From Chiridota heheva (taxonomy: Eukaryota; Echinodermata; Holothuroidea; Apodida; Chiridotidae): a stretch of 64,000 nt of DNA. Numbering within the stretch: position 1 is the first letter of the stretch; each line of letters begins with the position of its first letter. The stretch spans positions 815,001 through 879,000 of the forward strand of contig JAIGNY010001807.1 of NCBI GenBank assembly GCA_020152595.1, read 5' to 3'. Below, piece after piece: positions 46,385 to 60,273 of this stretch. The position numbers and the translations under genes were made by a program. The notes below the pieces were generated by a model. It ran no database searches. It was not told the origin of the DNA and saw nothing but the letters and a program-made list of their open reading frames with translations.

Positions 46385-46725
46385 GTGTTTTTGGATGTGT
46401 ATTATGTATCGTGGATGTGTATTAATGGATGTGTATTGTGGTGTATTGTGGATGTGTATTGTGATGTGTATTGCGGATGTGTATTGTGGTGTATTGCAGA
46501 TGTGTATTGTGGTGTATTGTGGATGTGTATTGTGGTGTTTTGCAGATGTGTATTGTGGATGTGTAATGTGTGTGTATTGTGGATGTGTATTGTGGTGTAT
46601 TGTGGATGTGTATTGTGGATGTGTATTGTGGATGTGTATTGTGGTGTATTGTGGATGTGTATTGTGGTGTATTGTGGATGTGTATTGTGGTGTATTGTGT
46701 GGATGTGTATTGTGGTGTATTGTTT
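46385..46725. repeat. GT-rich minisatellite of mixed 10- and 13-bp units
   Basis: Units gtgtattgtg and gatgtgtattgtg alternate irregularly (~30 in total). CGVLW/MCIVDVY polymers in its frames are not real proteins. Confidence 0.93.
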
Positions 46726-47997
46726 GTCAAAGAATTGAAGAAAGAATGGCTGTTAAAACACTTGAGTGTTTCTTTTCTTCCTTATAGGTTTAAAGATATG
46801 GAAGATTGAGTGATTTATATAATAATTGCTAGTTTTCTTCTAATGATCAAAGTAACTTATAACAAAGTTGTGTCATGAATGTACTGGTACCTGAATAGAA
46901 ATATATTTATTAATTTTTTAAATTATCTAAAATAAATTTAGTACTAACAACATCAATAGCACTAAGCTTGGGCAGTATTGGCAATTTACCAAACCAAAAT
47001 ATCATCATAATCGTACCGGTATGTACCAAAATACTGGTTTAAAGGTGTTTAAAAAAAGAAAAAAAAATGCAAAATACACACTGGAAGATAGGTCATTTCT
47101 GTCTATAAGTTTGATTGTTTGATTGCAAATGTAATCAAGCCGATTTATCACAAATTCACAATAATCAAAATAACAATACTTTAACCTGATCGTAACACTA
47201 GTAGCCTTCAAAGTTGTAGTGATATAATTTTAATTCATTATGTTGCAAGTAATTATTGTATGCCATGTCCATGCTGTGCGACTGGTACTCATAAAAAAAA
47301 GCAATGATAAATTCAGTTGTTTTGCATTATTTTTGTCTTTAGTTCAAGTGTAATTTATTTATTTGTAACTGTCCAGTTTGTGGAATATAATCAGATAATG
47401 GACAGTGCGGCAGCGTTTGTGAATAAAAAGTAATTCTATTATTTCTATTGAGAGTCGTAAAATTGACATTTCAAGAAATGAAGGAGCTACTTTTCATTAG
47501 TGGGAATTTTTCTTTCTGTCCATGGGTTATCTGCAAGTTAATTACGTCCGCATTTGCAAGTGGGAATACCTATTAAATGACAAATCAAATTAGAAAGGAG
47601 ATGCATACAGTAGTTGGTCTTTTATTCTCAGTTGTACAAAATCAGGAAAGCTGGGGACAAATGCATTTCCATTGCTTGGAAATAAAGCATGGTTGTAAAA
47701 GGGTGGTTTAAATCGGGTGGAAGACACAAAACGGGACTCATTTTGGAAAGGGATGCAATTTTGGTACAGTACTATATGCTGTGGTCTTGTAAACAGTATT
47801 ACATATCTTTTAATGCAAAATCAATCGTAATTGGGAATGGAAACAGTTGTGTTTGGAAATAAGTTCAGGTGTAAAATGGCAAACCAATTCAGACGGGAGA
47901 CGCATTTTAGCAATAGTTGTGAAAGGGACTGGAACAATCATTCACTGCTTGGAAATAAAATACGGTATAAAAGGGTGACTCAAATCGGACGGGAGAT

Positions 47998-48190
47998 GAA
48001 GTACAGCAATATTATTATTATTAATCATTTCTATAGCGCATTACAGACATCAAGAATTAATATACCGAATGCGCTTTACATAAAATTTTATAAAATGCGG
48101 GAAAAAATATACAATCATACAAAAAGAGAGGTGTTAAATTTTAAAATTATTTTTAAAAAAACAGAAAAAAACAATATTTACACAAATACT
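47998..48190 (+). mobile_element. (ATT)n-headed SINE-like fragment, copy 2
   Basis: See 38214; it contains 'tctatagcgcattacagacatcaag' and 'gaatgcgctttacataaaa'. Confidence 0.5.
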
Positions 48191-49059
48191 TAGTTAAAAA
48201 GATGTATAAAGTCAGGTTATCGATTTTAAAATCAATCTTAGCCTATACAGGTAACTAGTGTAACTCTTTGAGGCTGTCGGTGGCACTATAACAGGGGGTG
48301 TAGCATTCATTGTTAAGATTAGTAAGAGTCTAAATGAGTATAACAATAGTAAAAGTAGGGTGTAGCTTCCAAAACAAAATAAAGTCACACAGAGAGCAAT
48401 AGGTGTATCTAGGACTTTATTGGTGGTTAAAACATACACACTGGGAAACTATTTACAAAAGCACAAATGACAGGTTTCGAAGTCTGGAATACTTGCTGTA
48501 CTACTGAATCTTAACTTTCACTGACTAATCTTTAAGATAGAAGCAGTTTTAAAAGATTTAATTCTAATTATTTTCTAATGTTAAGGAATTCATTACCAGG
48601 AAATTGTTACAGGAAGTACAGGATAATCAAAGAAACAAATAAAATGAACGATTTAAAGAAACTATTTAAAAAGCACATTTAACCTGAAAACTGTTACATA
48701 CAGACATAAGCAAACTATTTGATTCATGGCATTCATAAAATTTGTTGAAACATTTGATGATATTAAAAGCATGGCCTTCTAGCGAGGTCATAGGGTAAAT
48801 TTCTTTAAAATGTTTTGGGACAATGATGTCACAATGATATCACATTTTAAAGAATTGAGTGACAAGTAAATTAAAGGTGTTGAACTTATGTTGTAGCACT
48901 CTCTTATGTTTTCTATTCAGTAATAATTGAGCAGCAATATTCTGAACTCTTTGTTTAATTCACATATGGGTAGACCAACACAAATAGCACTTGCATAATC
49001 TAAATAAGAAATAACCAGGCATTGGACACACATGCATCAACAGTGAGTGAGTAGCGAAT

Positions 49060-49610
49060 GAGCGAAGATGTCCATCGTATATGAAAGAGGACTTCAAAAG
49101 AAACAGAATGGTGCAGAAAGCATTGCAAAATCTTATTTTGTTTAGGAGATATCCAAGTTTAAAGTTTGGTATCATTTTCTGTGGAAACAACTGAAATCAG
49201 ACTAGTTGTGATGTCACAGCCTCAAATTCCTCAAATTTTTTATGTATTATAAAGAAAGTTTATTAATTTTTTTACTATTTAAATTATTTCTCCTCAAACT
49301 TTCTTCAAATGATATATTATAAATACCCTTCCTAGATTCACTTTTAGTAATGTTTTGTTATATCCCATGGTTTTAAGCCAAACAATCGCAGGACAAAATA
49401 TGATAGAATACATAAAGACTTTGAGGAATCTGAGGCTATGACATCACAACTAGTCTAATTTCAGTTGTTTCTACACAAATGATACCAAACTTTAAACTTA
49501 AATATCTCCTTAACGGGATAAGATTTTTGAATTTTTTCACCATTTTGTTTCTTTTGAAGTCCCCTTTCATATAAGATGGACATGCTTGACCACTGAACTA
49601 ATCCTTTAAT
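49060..49610. mobile_element. Fold-back element with ~170-bp inverted arms
   Basis: The left arm (49060-49235) reads 'tccatcgtatatgaaagaggacttcaaaagaaac...aagtttaaagtttggtatcatttt.tgtggaaacaactgaaatcagactagttgtgatgtca'. The right arm (49435-49610) is its reverse complement. About 200 bases separate them. A single arm recurs at 6172-6345. Confidence 0.8.
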
Positions 49611-50604
49611 TGCATGTGGCATCTCCCATTTTAGATATTAAAAGGGATGCAAATTTGGTACTGTATGTAATACTATGTATGCGATGTGGTCTAGTCTTGT
49701 ATTCTTGTAACATTATTACACAATAATCGTTTTGCAACATATGAGAATAGTATGTACAGTATTTGTTAAAATGGATGTGTATCTACATTTTTAAGGAAAT
49801 AAGAAAGGAGAATATTTGTATTTCATTTTTGTACCGATATTGATAGAAAAGGTGGTCAATAAAGTTCTAGGTAAGTTGTTTTTTTCTCGTTACGATTGAA
49901 TGTTTACATCCAAGCCTAATATATTACATCGGTGGTGCAGTGTAGCCAAAAGCCTAAGCTTTGTTGAATTAACAACACCGGGGGTTTGATAGTTGTTAAA
50001 CAAACTCTGCGAGTTTAGCTATCATGTTTTGTCTTCAAATTAACAATCTGATGTAGTTTTTGAATGGACGTACCATTCCCATATATATATTTTCGAAAGA
50101 TATGTTTTAAACAATTTTTGTGAGATAAAAATGATTGATTTTCTTTGGATTTTAGAGCATACCGTTGTATATTGATATTGAAATATTTTCTTCTTGTTCA
50201 TTATCGGCCGTAGCGGTACAGTTTGGTATCGGTACTAACTAAAATACCAGCGTACCGCCCAAGCTTAAATGGCACTAACTTGTACTGTGATGGTAGACCC
50301 CCATAGCTGTTTTTTCTGACGTAACATTATTTTTATGCACTGTAGGCTACTGTACTTGGCAACAGCTGTGGAATTCCCAGACCCTAAGAAAACTAGGAGA
50401 AATGTTTTTCAAAGCAGGCAAAGCATGTAACACAGTGTAGGTCATTATCACTAATCTAAAGATAAGTCTTACTTCTTATCCCACCCCTCCTGCTAAATGA
50501 CAACTCACAGCCCCTGTTCAAACTAACATTATTTTGAAAGTCACCTATACATTTTTTGACATATCAAGAAACAACCTTCCCCTTAGAAAGATTGCTTTTA
50601 GTTC

Positions 50605-51735
50605 TTCAATTCTCTTACCACTACTCTCACCTAAATAGAAATCAATCCAGTACTACTACTCTCACCCAAATAGAAATCAGTCTCTTACCACTACTCTCAC
50701 CCAAATAGAAATCATTCCCGTACCACTACTCTCACCCAAATAGAAATCAATCTCTTACCACTACTCCACCCAAATAGAAATCATTCTCTTACCACTACTC
50801 TCACCCAAATAGAAATCAATCCAGTACCACTACTCTCACCCAAATAGAAATCAATCTCTTACCACTACTCTCACCCAAATAGAAATCAATCCCGTACCAC
50901 TACTCTCACCCAAATAGAAATCAATCCCTTACCACTACTCTCACCCAAATAAAAATCAATCCCTTACCACTACTCTCACCCAAATAAAAATCAATCTCTT
51001 ACCACTACTCTCACCTGAATAGAAATCAATCCCTTACCACTACTCTCACCCAAATAGAAATCAATCCCGTACCATTACTCTCACCCAAATAGAAATCAAT
51101 CTCTTACCGCTACTCTCACCCAAATATAAATCAATCCCTTACGACTACTCTCACCCAAATAGAAAGCAATCTCTTACCGCTACTCTTACCCAAATAGAAA
51201 TCAATCCCAAACCACTACTCTCACCCAAATAGAAATCAATCCCTTACCACTACTCTCACCCAAATAGAAATCAATCCCGTACCATTACTCTCACCCAAAT
51301 AGAAATCAATCTCTTACCGCTACTCTCACCCAAATATAAATCAATCCCGTACCACTACTCGCACCCAAATAGAAATCAATCCCGTACCATTACTCTCACC
51401 CAAATAGAAATCAATCCCGTACCACTACTCTCACCCAAATAGAAATCAATCCCGTACCACTACTCTCACCCAAATAGAAATCAATCCCTTGCCACTTCTC
51501 TCACCCAAATAGAAATCAATCCCTTACCACTACTCTCACCCAAATAGAAATCAATCCCTTACCACTACTCTCACCCAAATAGAAATCAATCCCTTACCAC
51601 TTCTCTCACCCAAATAAAAATCAATCCCTTACCACTACTCTCACCCAAATAGAAATCAATCTCTTACCACTACTCTCACCCAAATAGAAATCTTTCCCTT
51701 ACCACTACTCTCACCCAAATAAAATCATTCCCAGC
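50605..51735. repeat. 35-bp minisatellite, ~32 copies
   Basis: The unit is cttaccactactctcacccaaatagaaatcaatcc with variants cgtacc, ttctcttacc, accgct and aaaaatc; register is kept at 35 bases almost throughout. Confidence 0.97.
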
Positions 51736-53687
51736 AACTACGATAGTCATATCTGATGCTCTCCTACTCTGTGCTCTTTCTTCCCACAACCCACTTTTAT
51801 CAAACTTCCTACAATAACCCACCATTTCCTCATTCCATTTGCACCCTTGATTATGTTAGACTTGTGTTAAAAGCTCTCTGGCACAATTGACATGCCACTC
51901 AACATGACTGAACTTTTTTCAAACAATTTACTAGTAGATTTCAATGTGTCTGCTTTGTGAAACAAGTTTTATTGAGTATTATTTTCACCTTTTCCATTTC
52001 TTGTCTACTGTACATGTACCTCAGGAATGTAATTTACTGTACAGCTGAAATTATATTTCAAAAGAAATTGATCTCTTTGTACTGTAATTAAGACGCATAT
52101 GTGATTGAAATGCAGCATGACTACAAGAATTATATGATTACTCCTCAAAAAGCTAGGTTAATGGAGCATCATTTTAAAGAGAAATATAAGTTTGAAGAAA
52201 TCCATTTGGTGATTCATGGCATCTGGAATACAAATAAATGCAGTGTCCGTCAAAGACGCGGTGTCTGTTCAAAGACTCTGTATATTGCAGGTCAGCATTT
52301 GCATTGGCGACCAAATCAAGGCTCATTATGCCGGTGCAAAGCATGAAATAAGAGAGTTCAAGTGCTCACAGAAGCCTGTTATTCTCGTTCAAAAATTGAT
52401 TTGGCCTGAATTTGGATCTGAGCTCTTTTGGGTAATTTTTGTTTTAATTGTATCAGGAGGTTCTTCATATTTTCCAAAAAAAATATTTTTGTTGAAGTTG
52501 GTGTTAGTGGAGGTCGCCTGTATACCATAAGTGGACATATGCGTCTATTTGGGAACTATCTGATTAGTGTATTGCACTTTCGTATAGGATTGAATTTGAT
52601 GATAATGATGAAGGATAATGCATTGATTTAAAGGATTGCTAGGCCGAAATGTGTGGGAGTATTTTTATATTTTAGAAGTAAACTAGTCTTGATATCTATT
52701 TCACTCTCTGTATTAGTACTGTATCATTGATACATTTTATCCGCCAAGAATGGTTAGATTCTAGAGACTGATTGAGCCTATTTTCAGTAGTAAGCATGAT
52801 AATGAATACTTCGTTTGTACAGTTGTATTCTAATAGATTTAAATCAGTACAAACTGATTACTGTATCACCCTTGTCATCATTACAAGAGCAAAAAGTTTT
52901 TGGTACGTGCATGTTGTCTTGTAAAAGAGAGTCTTCATGCTCATGCATAAATGTTTGTGGGTATTTCTGAGACTTCAGAATTTTGCATCTCTTGTTTTTG
53001 GTGAAGTTTTAAAAAGTTTAAAACCAATGAGATGCTCCAGATGACTGCTCCAATTTTAGACAATTTAGACTTTCCGAAAAGTGGAGGAAATTTCAAGAGG
53101 TCAATTGAAAGAAAGTCTGACAAATTATTTCTCTTTCCAGGTAACCAAACATTGTTAGAGCCCCTACTCAATTAACCTGGTCTTCCTGTTGTCATACTTC
53201 CCAATTAAAAATTCCCAAAACAAGTTAATGAATTAAATGGGATATTCAATCAAAGATGATGCATGCTTAGGCCTATAACGAAAAACTAGTGTGCAATATT
53301 TTTTTGCACATCTGCACACTATTCAGGTAATTCAAACTTAATTATAACCTCTCTATTTGATCAACACTGTTAAGGTGCTGTTAAACCTTACCAACCATGA
53401 ATTGGGATAAGTTCACAGCCCAGTTAACGCTTTATCACAATTGCAATCAGAAATACCCAAGTTAAAGGCATATGGGCAGGGAGAGGCAACATGAGCTACA
53501 TGTAATCCAACAAAAACCAACAAAAAAACAGCTAATTTTGAAAGCGGGACATCTACAATACACTAAGCTTGCCCTTAATCCCTGACATCAAAATGGCAAA
53601 CCCGCTAAATTGACCATTTTACAGCTAATTTTGAACAACGTTATGGGTTACTTTTCTACTTTATTTTGATGTATGATTCTCCCCTGG

Positions 53688-53764
53688 TCTCTTTCCTCAC
53701 TACCTCTAAAATGATCTGACCTCTCAGGCACAATTTGGACATCTAGTCAAACAAACAAACAAAC
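53688..53764 (+). mobile_element. Retroelement 3' end with (CAAA)n tail, copy 3 (internally deleted)
   Basis: 'ctacctctaaaatgatctgacctctcaggcacaatttgg' then a shortened 'acatctagtcaaacaaacaaacaaac'. Confidence 0.65.
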
Positions 53765-56531
53765 TCTTTTTTCTTATGTAAATCTATTGTTTTTTAACCC
53801 TCTGCCCCATTTCACTTTGAAAAAGGGAAGATAATTGTAATACAGAGGATTTGATCTTTATCATACCTCAATTTCAAGCTGGAGAAGGCACTTTGAACAT
53901 TTTGAAGGTCGGAAATAAAGGGATGAAATACAAAGAAAAACAAAAGTATTTTGAGGTGTTTTCCTGTTCATACATCAATTTTTTTCTCAATATATTAAAA
54001 AAAACCCCATCAAACTTGATTACTCATATAATGAAAACTACACATGCTATTTTCAAAATTAAAGACTTAAACTAAGAATTAAACTTATAATTTAATGCTC
54101 TTTGCCGTACTTGGTTGAACAGAAATCTTTTGTACTTGTCCATAGACCTTTAAGTATTGAGGCACAGAGCCAACACTCATTGCCATTAACACATATTTCG
54201 GTTTGTCAAGTAAATCGGCCAGTTCATCTCTACTCTACAGTACATAGTTACTGCTGTGACGATGTTGACATAGAGAGCTCTAGTACATCCTCCGGTCCAT
54301 AGCTGACCTAAAGGTCTTATGTTAATTAAAGCCTCTTATTCAATTGAAACTACTCACTTTACAAGGATAGCTCATTTAACGATCAGTTAACCCATTATTT
54401 ACAATTTTAAGTGTTTTTTAATGGAATAGCTTTAGGTTGGTTTTTAGTTTGAAAAGAAACCGTTGACTTGAAAATACCTTTTTAATTTGAGCTGCAGAGT
54501 CAGAGCTAAATTGATTATGTACACTTGGTAGGTTTCTATGGTGGCAGGATACTTTGCTTCAGTGTCTGCACCAACTGATTTCAACACTTACTTGTGTTGT
54601 TTGCACAAACTTTCTTCCTTTTTGTCTGGGTTTAGTGAAAGAGCTTTGTTGATGAAAAGTAGAAAATGAGATTAATGAAGTAAAATCAAGTAAACTAGAT
54701 ATTGTACATCATAACTTTGTATAGATCTATAAGAATTTACAGAAGAAGACCTGGAAATTAATAAATCTGTGGAATTGTCAAGTTTGGCCCTGTTTTGATG
54801 ATGTTTTTTGCTATTTTCCCTAGATACTCAGAATTTGATGCTCTTTAATGAGAACAGAATGTAAGTAAATGTGAAGCGTGCACTCCCGCTGGGGCTGATT
54901 ACTCCTTTATTTGTGCATTTACTGAGCTCCACCAATAAGCGTCCATTAAAACCATCTTCTTATTACAACAGGCCAATTACACTACATCCTGATACTGTTC
55001 TAATTTAGATGCAAAGGTTGAACTTTACTAGAATGTGTTTATCCTCATTCAACATACACACTTATGTCATGGTTAATTTGATGGGTATGATTTTCAAGTA
55101 TTAATCTGTCTGTGTAAACCAGAATGGCTGAATTGTCAGCAGCAGATTTGAAACAGGTTCGAATACCCAGTGAGATTAATGATTTATTTTATGAAGATCA
55201 TACAAAATTTGCTAGTGGATTGACGTAACAAACATCTTCCAGGAGAATTTTGTTGTTTACCCATTGTGTAGCCCCTCACTTACGTATGAATGAAGTCTTA
55301 CATAGATATCGTAGGTACAGGGCTCATAAACAACATGAATTGCTGAAACACTCCGGCTTACTTAAAAGAAGCTTTCATTGGCTACTAATTGCGCACACAT
55401 CAGTTAGAACGATGATGATGATGATGTGCTACATTGTATCACAGCAGCTGTGTGGATGGGTGAAGCGGATTAATTCACCAGTTTCTTTTTATAGATGCGT
55501 GGCATTTAGATTACGCTTATACAAATGATATATTATTCCTTTGTAGCAGGATGTGCTTTTCTTTGGTGTATGAAGTGTGAGGCCAAAATATACGATGATG
55601 TGTGGAGTGCCTGTAGGAAGCAGGCTCAACCCACTTGATTGTTAAAACTGCCGGACTTTAAACGGAAGTTGTTTAGATTGACAAACATATGTATTGTTGA
55701 GTACTTGTTATACATAGTCCTACAAGTATTGGTCATACTGTTATTGACAGATACAGTTCAGAAATTGTTTCAAATGCTTGTTTACATTCTAAGTTATGAT
55801 GATGGTCTAATGTTCCAGGTTTTATAGTTGATGCTTAACTTGTGATTTACTTTATATGTGAATCTCTCTAAATTGCATGTTTATATTCAGCCATGTTTAT
55901 AAAACTTGATTGAGGAGTGTACTTAATGAGAAGAGGAGCCTGGGGAGGCAGTAGGATTGGCAGTAAAATATTAAAGCATGTATTGTATGTGCTACTTCCC
56001 TTCAAACTTTTGTGGCAGAGGTTAAAATAAAGCTTGATATATTTACAAATGGGGGAGCTGTTCAACTGAAGATGTCATAGATTTGCAAATTTTCTTGAAC
56101 TTTTTGGCTTGAAAATTGTTAATTAATTATATTGTATAATCATCTCTCCTAAACCAGTTTTGTTGTTTATTTAAATGATTTTGATTAGCTTTTGATTGTT
56201 ATAAAGCAAACTAGCTACTGTAATGTTGCCTATTCTACATGCAGGTGGTACACGTCCTCAACAATGCAAAAACATGGCAAATTTTCTTACATCTTACATG
56301 ATGCACATTGCTTTTTTCCTTGTTTTATAACACAACAGAAAATAAGTTTCTTCTATCGTTTGTGAGAATGTAAATGTAATCCGCAAGACACATGTGTTGA
56401 CAGCTGGGCAGCATAGTTGTGTTAGAGGGGGTGGGGGAGGGGGCAGTGCACTGTGGCTGCTTATTTGTTATCATTATTGCAATATTGCATATTAGGCAGG
56501 CAAGAGCTTACTTGAAGTCCTCTTGAGCTAC

Positions 56532-56800
56532 AGGGGCCATTCCCCAGAACCACCTCCTGCTGTGTAAGTGCCTCTAAAAAAGTATAATGGTTTCATATTT
56601 CTATAGCAGACTATACATTATTTGTGGCAACATTCTCAAATTATGACAAGTTAGAGTACAGGGGTAACCCCCCAACCCCCACCAAAGCCTCCTTATGCTG
56701 TGTAAGTTCTTCTAAAAAGTAAAATGGTTAAATGTTTTATAGCAGGACATACATTATTTGTGGCAACATTCTATTATTCTGGCAAGTTCCCAAGAGTGAT
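56532..56800. repeat. ~137-bp tandem duplication
   Basis: 'tgctgtgtaagt.cttctaaaaa.gta.aatggtt...tatagcag.acatacattatttgtggcaacattct' occurs at about 56558 and again at about 56696. Confidence 0.8.
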
Positions 56801-57597
56801 TGTTAAATTTTAAAAGGCCTGTGTAATATGTTTTTAAATATCTTTATGTTTTTCCTGATTGGAACCTGTTCCCATTGCACCCTAAGTTTTCTTTAAAAAT
56901 ATGCAAAACAGATGTGTTTATTAGTGTAAATAGTGATGTGACGTACAGTGACATGCTGTGTAGGCAGGTGCTTCTTAGAAAGATGCATATCAGTACGTCA
57001 ATTGTTAGCATACATTGTATATTTTATTTTTCTAAAAAGAAAGGGTACAGTTGTTAAATTTTTTTAAGATGCTGTATGAACTAATTTTTGTTTTGCTTTT
57101 TTTTAAATTTATGGTTGAAAGCATTTGATGACATCAAAACATTGCAATTGATTAAGACTAAAGCAATGACCAATGAGTGCTTTGAAAGTTGTGTAGACCA
57201 AGTTTTGTTGTAAAATTGAAAATGAATTTGTTTTTTTGAAAATATATTTATCTATTTCATACTGATTAAAAACACTATTTAAAACTTTGTGACTCATTCT
57301 GAATAGGTTATTTGTTAATATATCTGGGAGTTTTACATCACAAAAGTTGTTTGTTTTTTAGTTTGTTTATTTCTTCTGGAATAAGCAGATCCCTCATTTA
57401 TATACCTTCTTGCAAACTTTGTTTACATTACATGCAGTACACTGAGTACAGTATTACACATCCAGCTGTATTTATCATTTCAAAACCTCTAAGCATGTAG
57501 CCTTTTTTAGACATTTTGGATCCTGTACCAACTTCTGACCACAAAATGACAATAACTTCCCAGTTCATGAAATTTAATGGGGGTTGAGGAGAGTGTA

Positions 57598-57785
57598 CTT
57601 CATCAGATTTATTTAATGTTAATAATAGTCAAATGTATCAGTTTCCATTAAACATTTTTGACACTATAAGAGCAAAAGTTTGAAATCGTTCATCAAATTT
57701 ATTTAATGTCATAATAGCTAAATTTTTTGTATCAGTTTTCAGTAAACAGTTGTGACACTAGCACAAAGGGCAAACGTTTTAAATC
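57598..57785. repeat. ~94-bp tandem duplication
   Basis: 'ttcatcagatttatttaatgt.aataatag..aaat...gtatcagttt.cagtaaaca.tt.tgacacta' is repeated once with about 15 percent divergence. Confidence 0.8.
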
Positions 57786-58294
57786 CTTGTCACTTGAATT
57801 GAAGAAATGACAATTTCAAATTTAGGTAAAGACATTTTGGATAAAACTTATCATTGTAAGTTGATTTGAGTAAAATGTACTCCATTTCCAACAATGGCAG
57901 TAGTCTTATGAGTTGATACAATTTTTGTGTAAATATTGTAGTTTCCTTCTTTAAATTGTAGGTTTATTTGGGTGTTGAGTATTTTTGTGATGTTTTTATA
58001 AGTTTAATATTTGCTCAGACAAAATCAATAGGTACTTTAAAAATACATGTATTGGGCGAATAAAGTAGTGTCTTTTATTTCAACTGCAAAGTAACTTTTT
58101 GTTAAAGATTTGTGGAGGGGGTTCATTGGGTGACTAAAGCAAAGTATCATTTTTAGAAGATTTTGGCTAAAAGAAAGGAGAAGCAACAAAGTCAAAGTGA
58201 ACCAAAACCACTGGGTGGGAATAGATTATCTGTTACTTGTAATGTAGGTGAACGCCACTAACAGTGATTCTTGGTGCCATACAGAATATAACAG

Positions 58295-59645
58295 AATCAC
58301 ATGATCGGATCGACACAGTTTTTTACACGATGGACACAGTTTTTCACACAACCAAACATAACAGTAGTTTATCACACGATCGATGCAGTTTATCACACAA
58401 CCAAACATATATTAGTTTATCACATGATTGAGCACAGATTATTACAAGATAGAGACAGCTTATCATACGATCGACATATAGTTTATTACATGATTGACAC
58501 AGTTTTTCACACTACCGAACACAGTTTATCACACGATTGATGCAGTTTATCACACAACCAAATATACATTAGTGTATCACATGATTGAGCACGGTTTATC
58601 ACAAGATAGAGACAGCTTATCACACGATCGACATATAGTTTATCAATGATAGATCGATGCAGTTTATCGCACAACCAAACATACATTAGTTTATCACATG
58701 ATTGAGCACAGTTTATCACAAGATAGAGACAGCTTATCACACTCGAACGACATATAGTTTATCACATGATGGACACAGTTTATCACACGATCGATGCAGT
58801 CTATCGCACAACCAAACATACATTAGTTTATCACATGATTGAACACAGTTTATCACAAGATAGAGACAGCTTATTACATGATTGACATATAGTTTATCAC
58901 ATGATCGACACAGTTTATCACACAATCGATGCAGTTTGTCACACAACCAAACCTACATTAAGTTTATCACATGATTGAGCACAATTTATTACAAGATAGA
59001 GACAGCTAATCACATGATCGACATATAGTTTATCACATGATCGACACAGTTTATCACACGATCGATGCAGTTTATCACACAACCAAACATACATTAGTTT
59101 ATCACATGATTGAGCACAGTTTATCACAAGATAGAGACAGCTTATCACACGATACATAGTTTGTCACACTATTGAACACAGGTTATCAAACAATTGATGC
59201 AGGTTATCACAAGTTTGACACATAGTTTGTCACACGATCGAATACAGTTTATCACACGATTGAACACAGTTTATCACACGATTGACACATAGTTTGTCAC
59301 ACGATCAAACAGTTTATCACACAATCGACAGTTTTATCACACGATCAACAATTTATCACTCAATGAACACAATTTTTTACACAGGGTATCATACAATTTA
59401 CACAGTTTATCACACGATCGACACAGCGTATCACATGATTGACACAGTTTATCACACGATCGACACAGTTTATCACATGATTGACACAGTTTATCACATC
59501 ATTCACATGATCAACAATTTATCACCCAATGAACACAGTTCATCACACAGTGTATCTCACGATTGGCACAAGTTTATCACACAATCGATACACAGCGTAT
59601 CACACGATTGACACAGTTTATCACACGATTGACACATGATTGATC
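58295..59645. repeat. ~22-bp minisatellite with ~135-bp higher-order unit
   Basis: The base unit is acagtttatcacacgatcgac. A higher-order unit 'attagtttatcacatgattgagcacag...agatagagacagc...gacatatagtttatcac...cgatgcagtttatcacacaaccaaacatac' recurs starting near 58410, 58570, 58688, 58824, 58958 and 59094. The edges are irregular single units. Confidence 0.95.
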
Positions 59646-60273
59646 GTGAAACACACACACAAATTTGATGCATGTCGTATTAACCCTCAGTGCATTAAAG
59701 TTGCAGATCTATGTATCTCTGTACTCTTCAATGAAAGTTCTGCTTTTTCGTACTGTGTTTTAAAATTGCAAGTACTGTAAATTGGATTTAATTGATTAGA
59801 ACTGATTTCCTGAAATTTGTCTCATAAATTTGTTAAACTGAGCAAGCTTTTAGTGAATGGCAGTTTGCAAGTACATAAGAAAAGAAGATTGATTTCATGG
59901 CATTTGTTCAAATGAGATTTTCTTGGAATTAACACCGTGGCCCACAGGAAAGGAAATTAGGAGTGATTTATGACTTAAAATAAAACATTAATTTACTTTC
60001 TTGTTATATTAGCGGTAAATCTTTGTTAGAAGGCAACAGCATGGGTGTGCCTGGGGGTCTACAGTTAAGGATCTCCATCAGGGTAAAAGTTTTACATGTT
60101 TGAGCAGTGGAAGGCAAATTTGGCGCATCCATGGATGGAAGTCATAGATCAAAATAGCTAATGTACATTATGGATCCATTTTATTGCTTACAGATAAGAT
60201 TCTTAAGATAATTTTGTATATTCTTTTATCCACAGTATACCTATTCATTATTGTTTCATTGTCTTTTTTTCAG

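Larger units (their letters stand above)
36452..60273 (+). other. CMIP intron 1 (~23.8 kb)
   Basis: It runs from gtgagt to ttttttcag. It contains eight or more repeat features listed separately. Stretches with nothing recognisable include about 36780-38210, 40750-43095, 44205-45400, 46800-47990, 48190-49050, 49615-50600, 51740-53690, 53770-56530, 56800-57590 and 59650-60270. Large first introns are usual for CMIP in vertebrates. Confidence 0.85.

Noticed and set aside
46385..46809. Cys/Val/Trp-rich 117-130-codon frames resembling Cys-rich secreted proteins
   Set aside because: GT-rich simple repeat; cysteines come from the tgt in gtgtattgtg.
52101..52631. Overlapping plus frames of 67-104 codons
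   Set aside because: No recognisable domain, no splice consistency, AT-rich chance frames likely.
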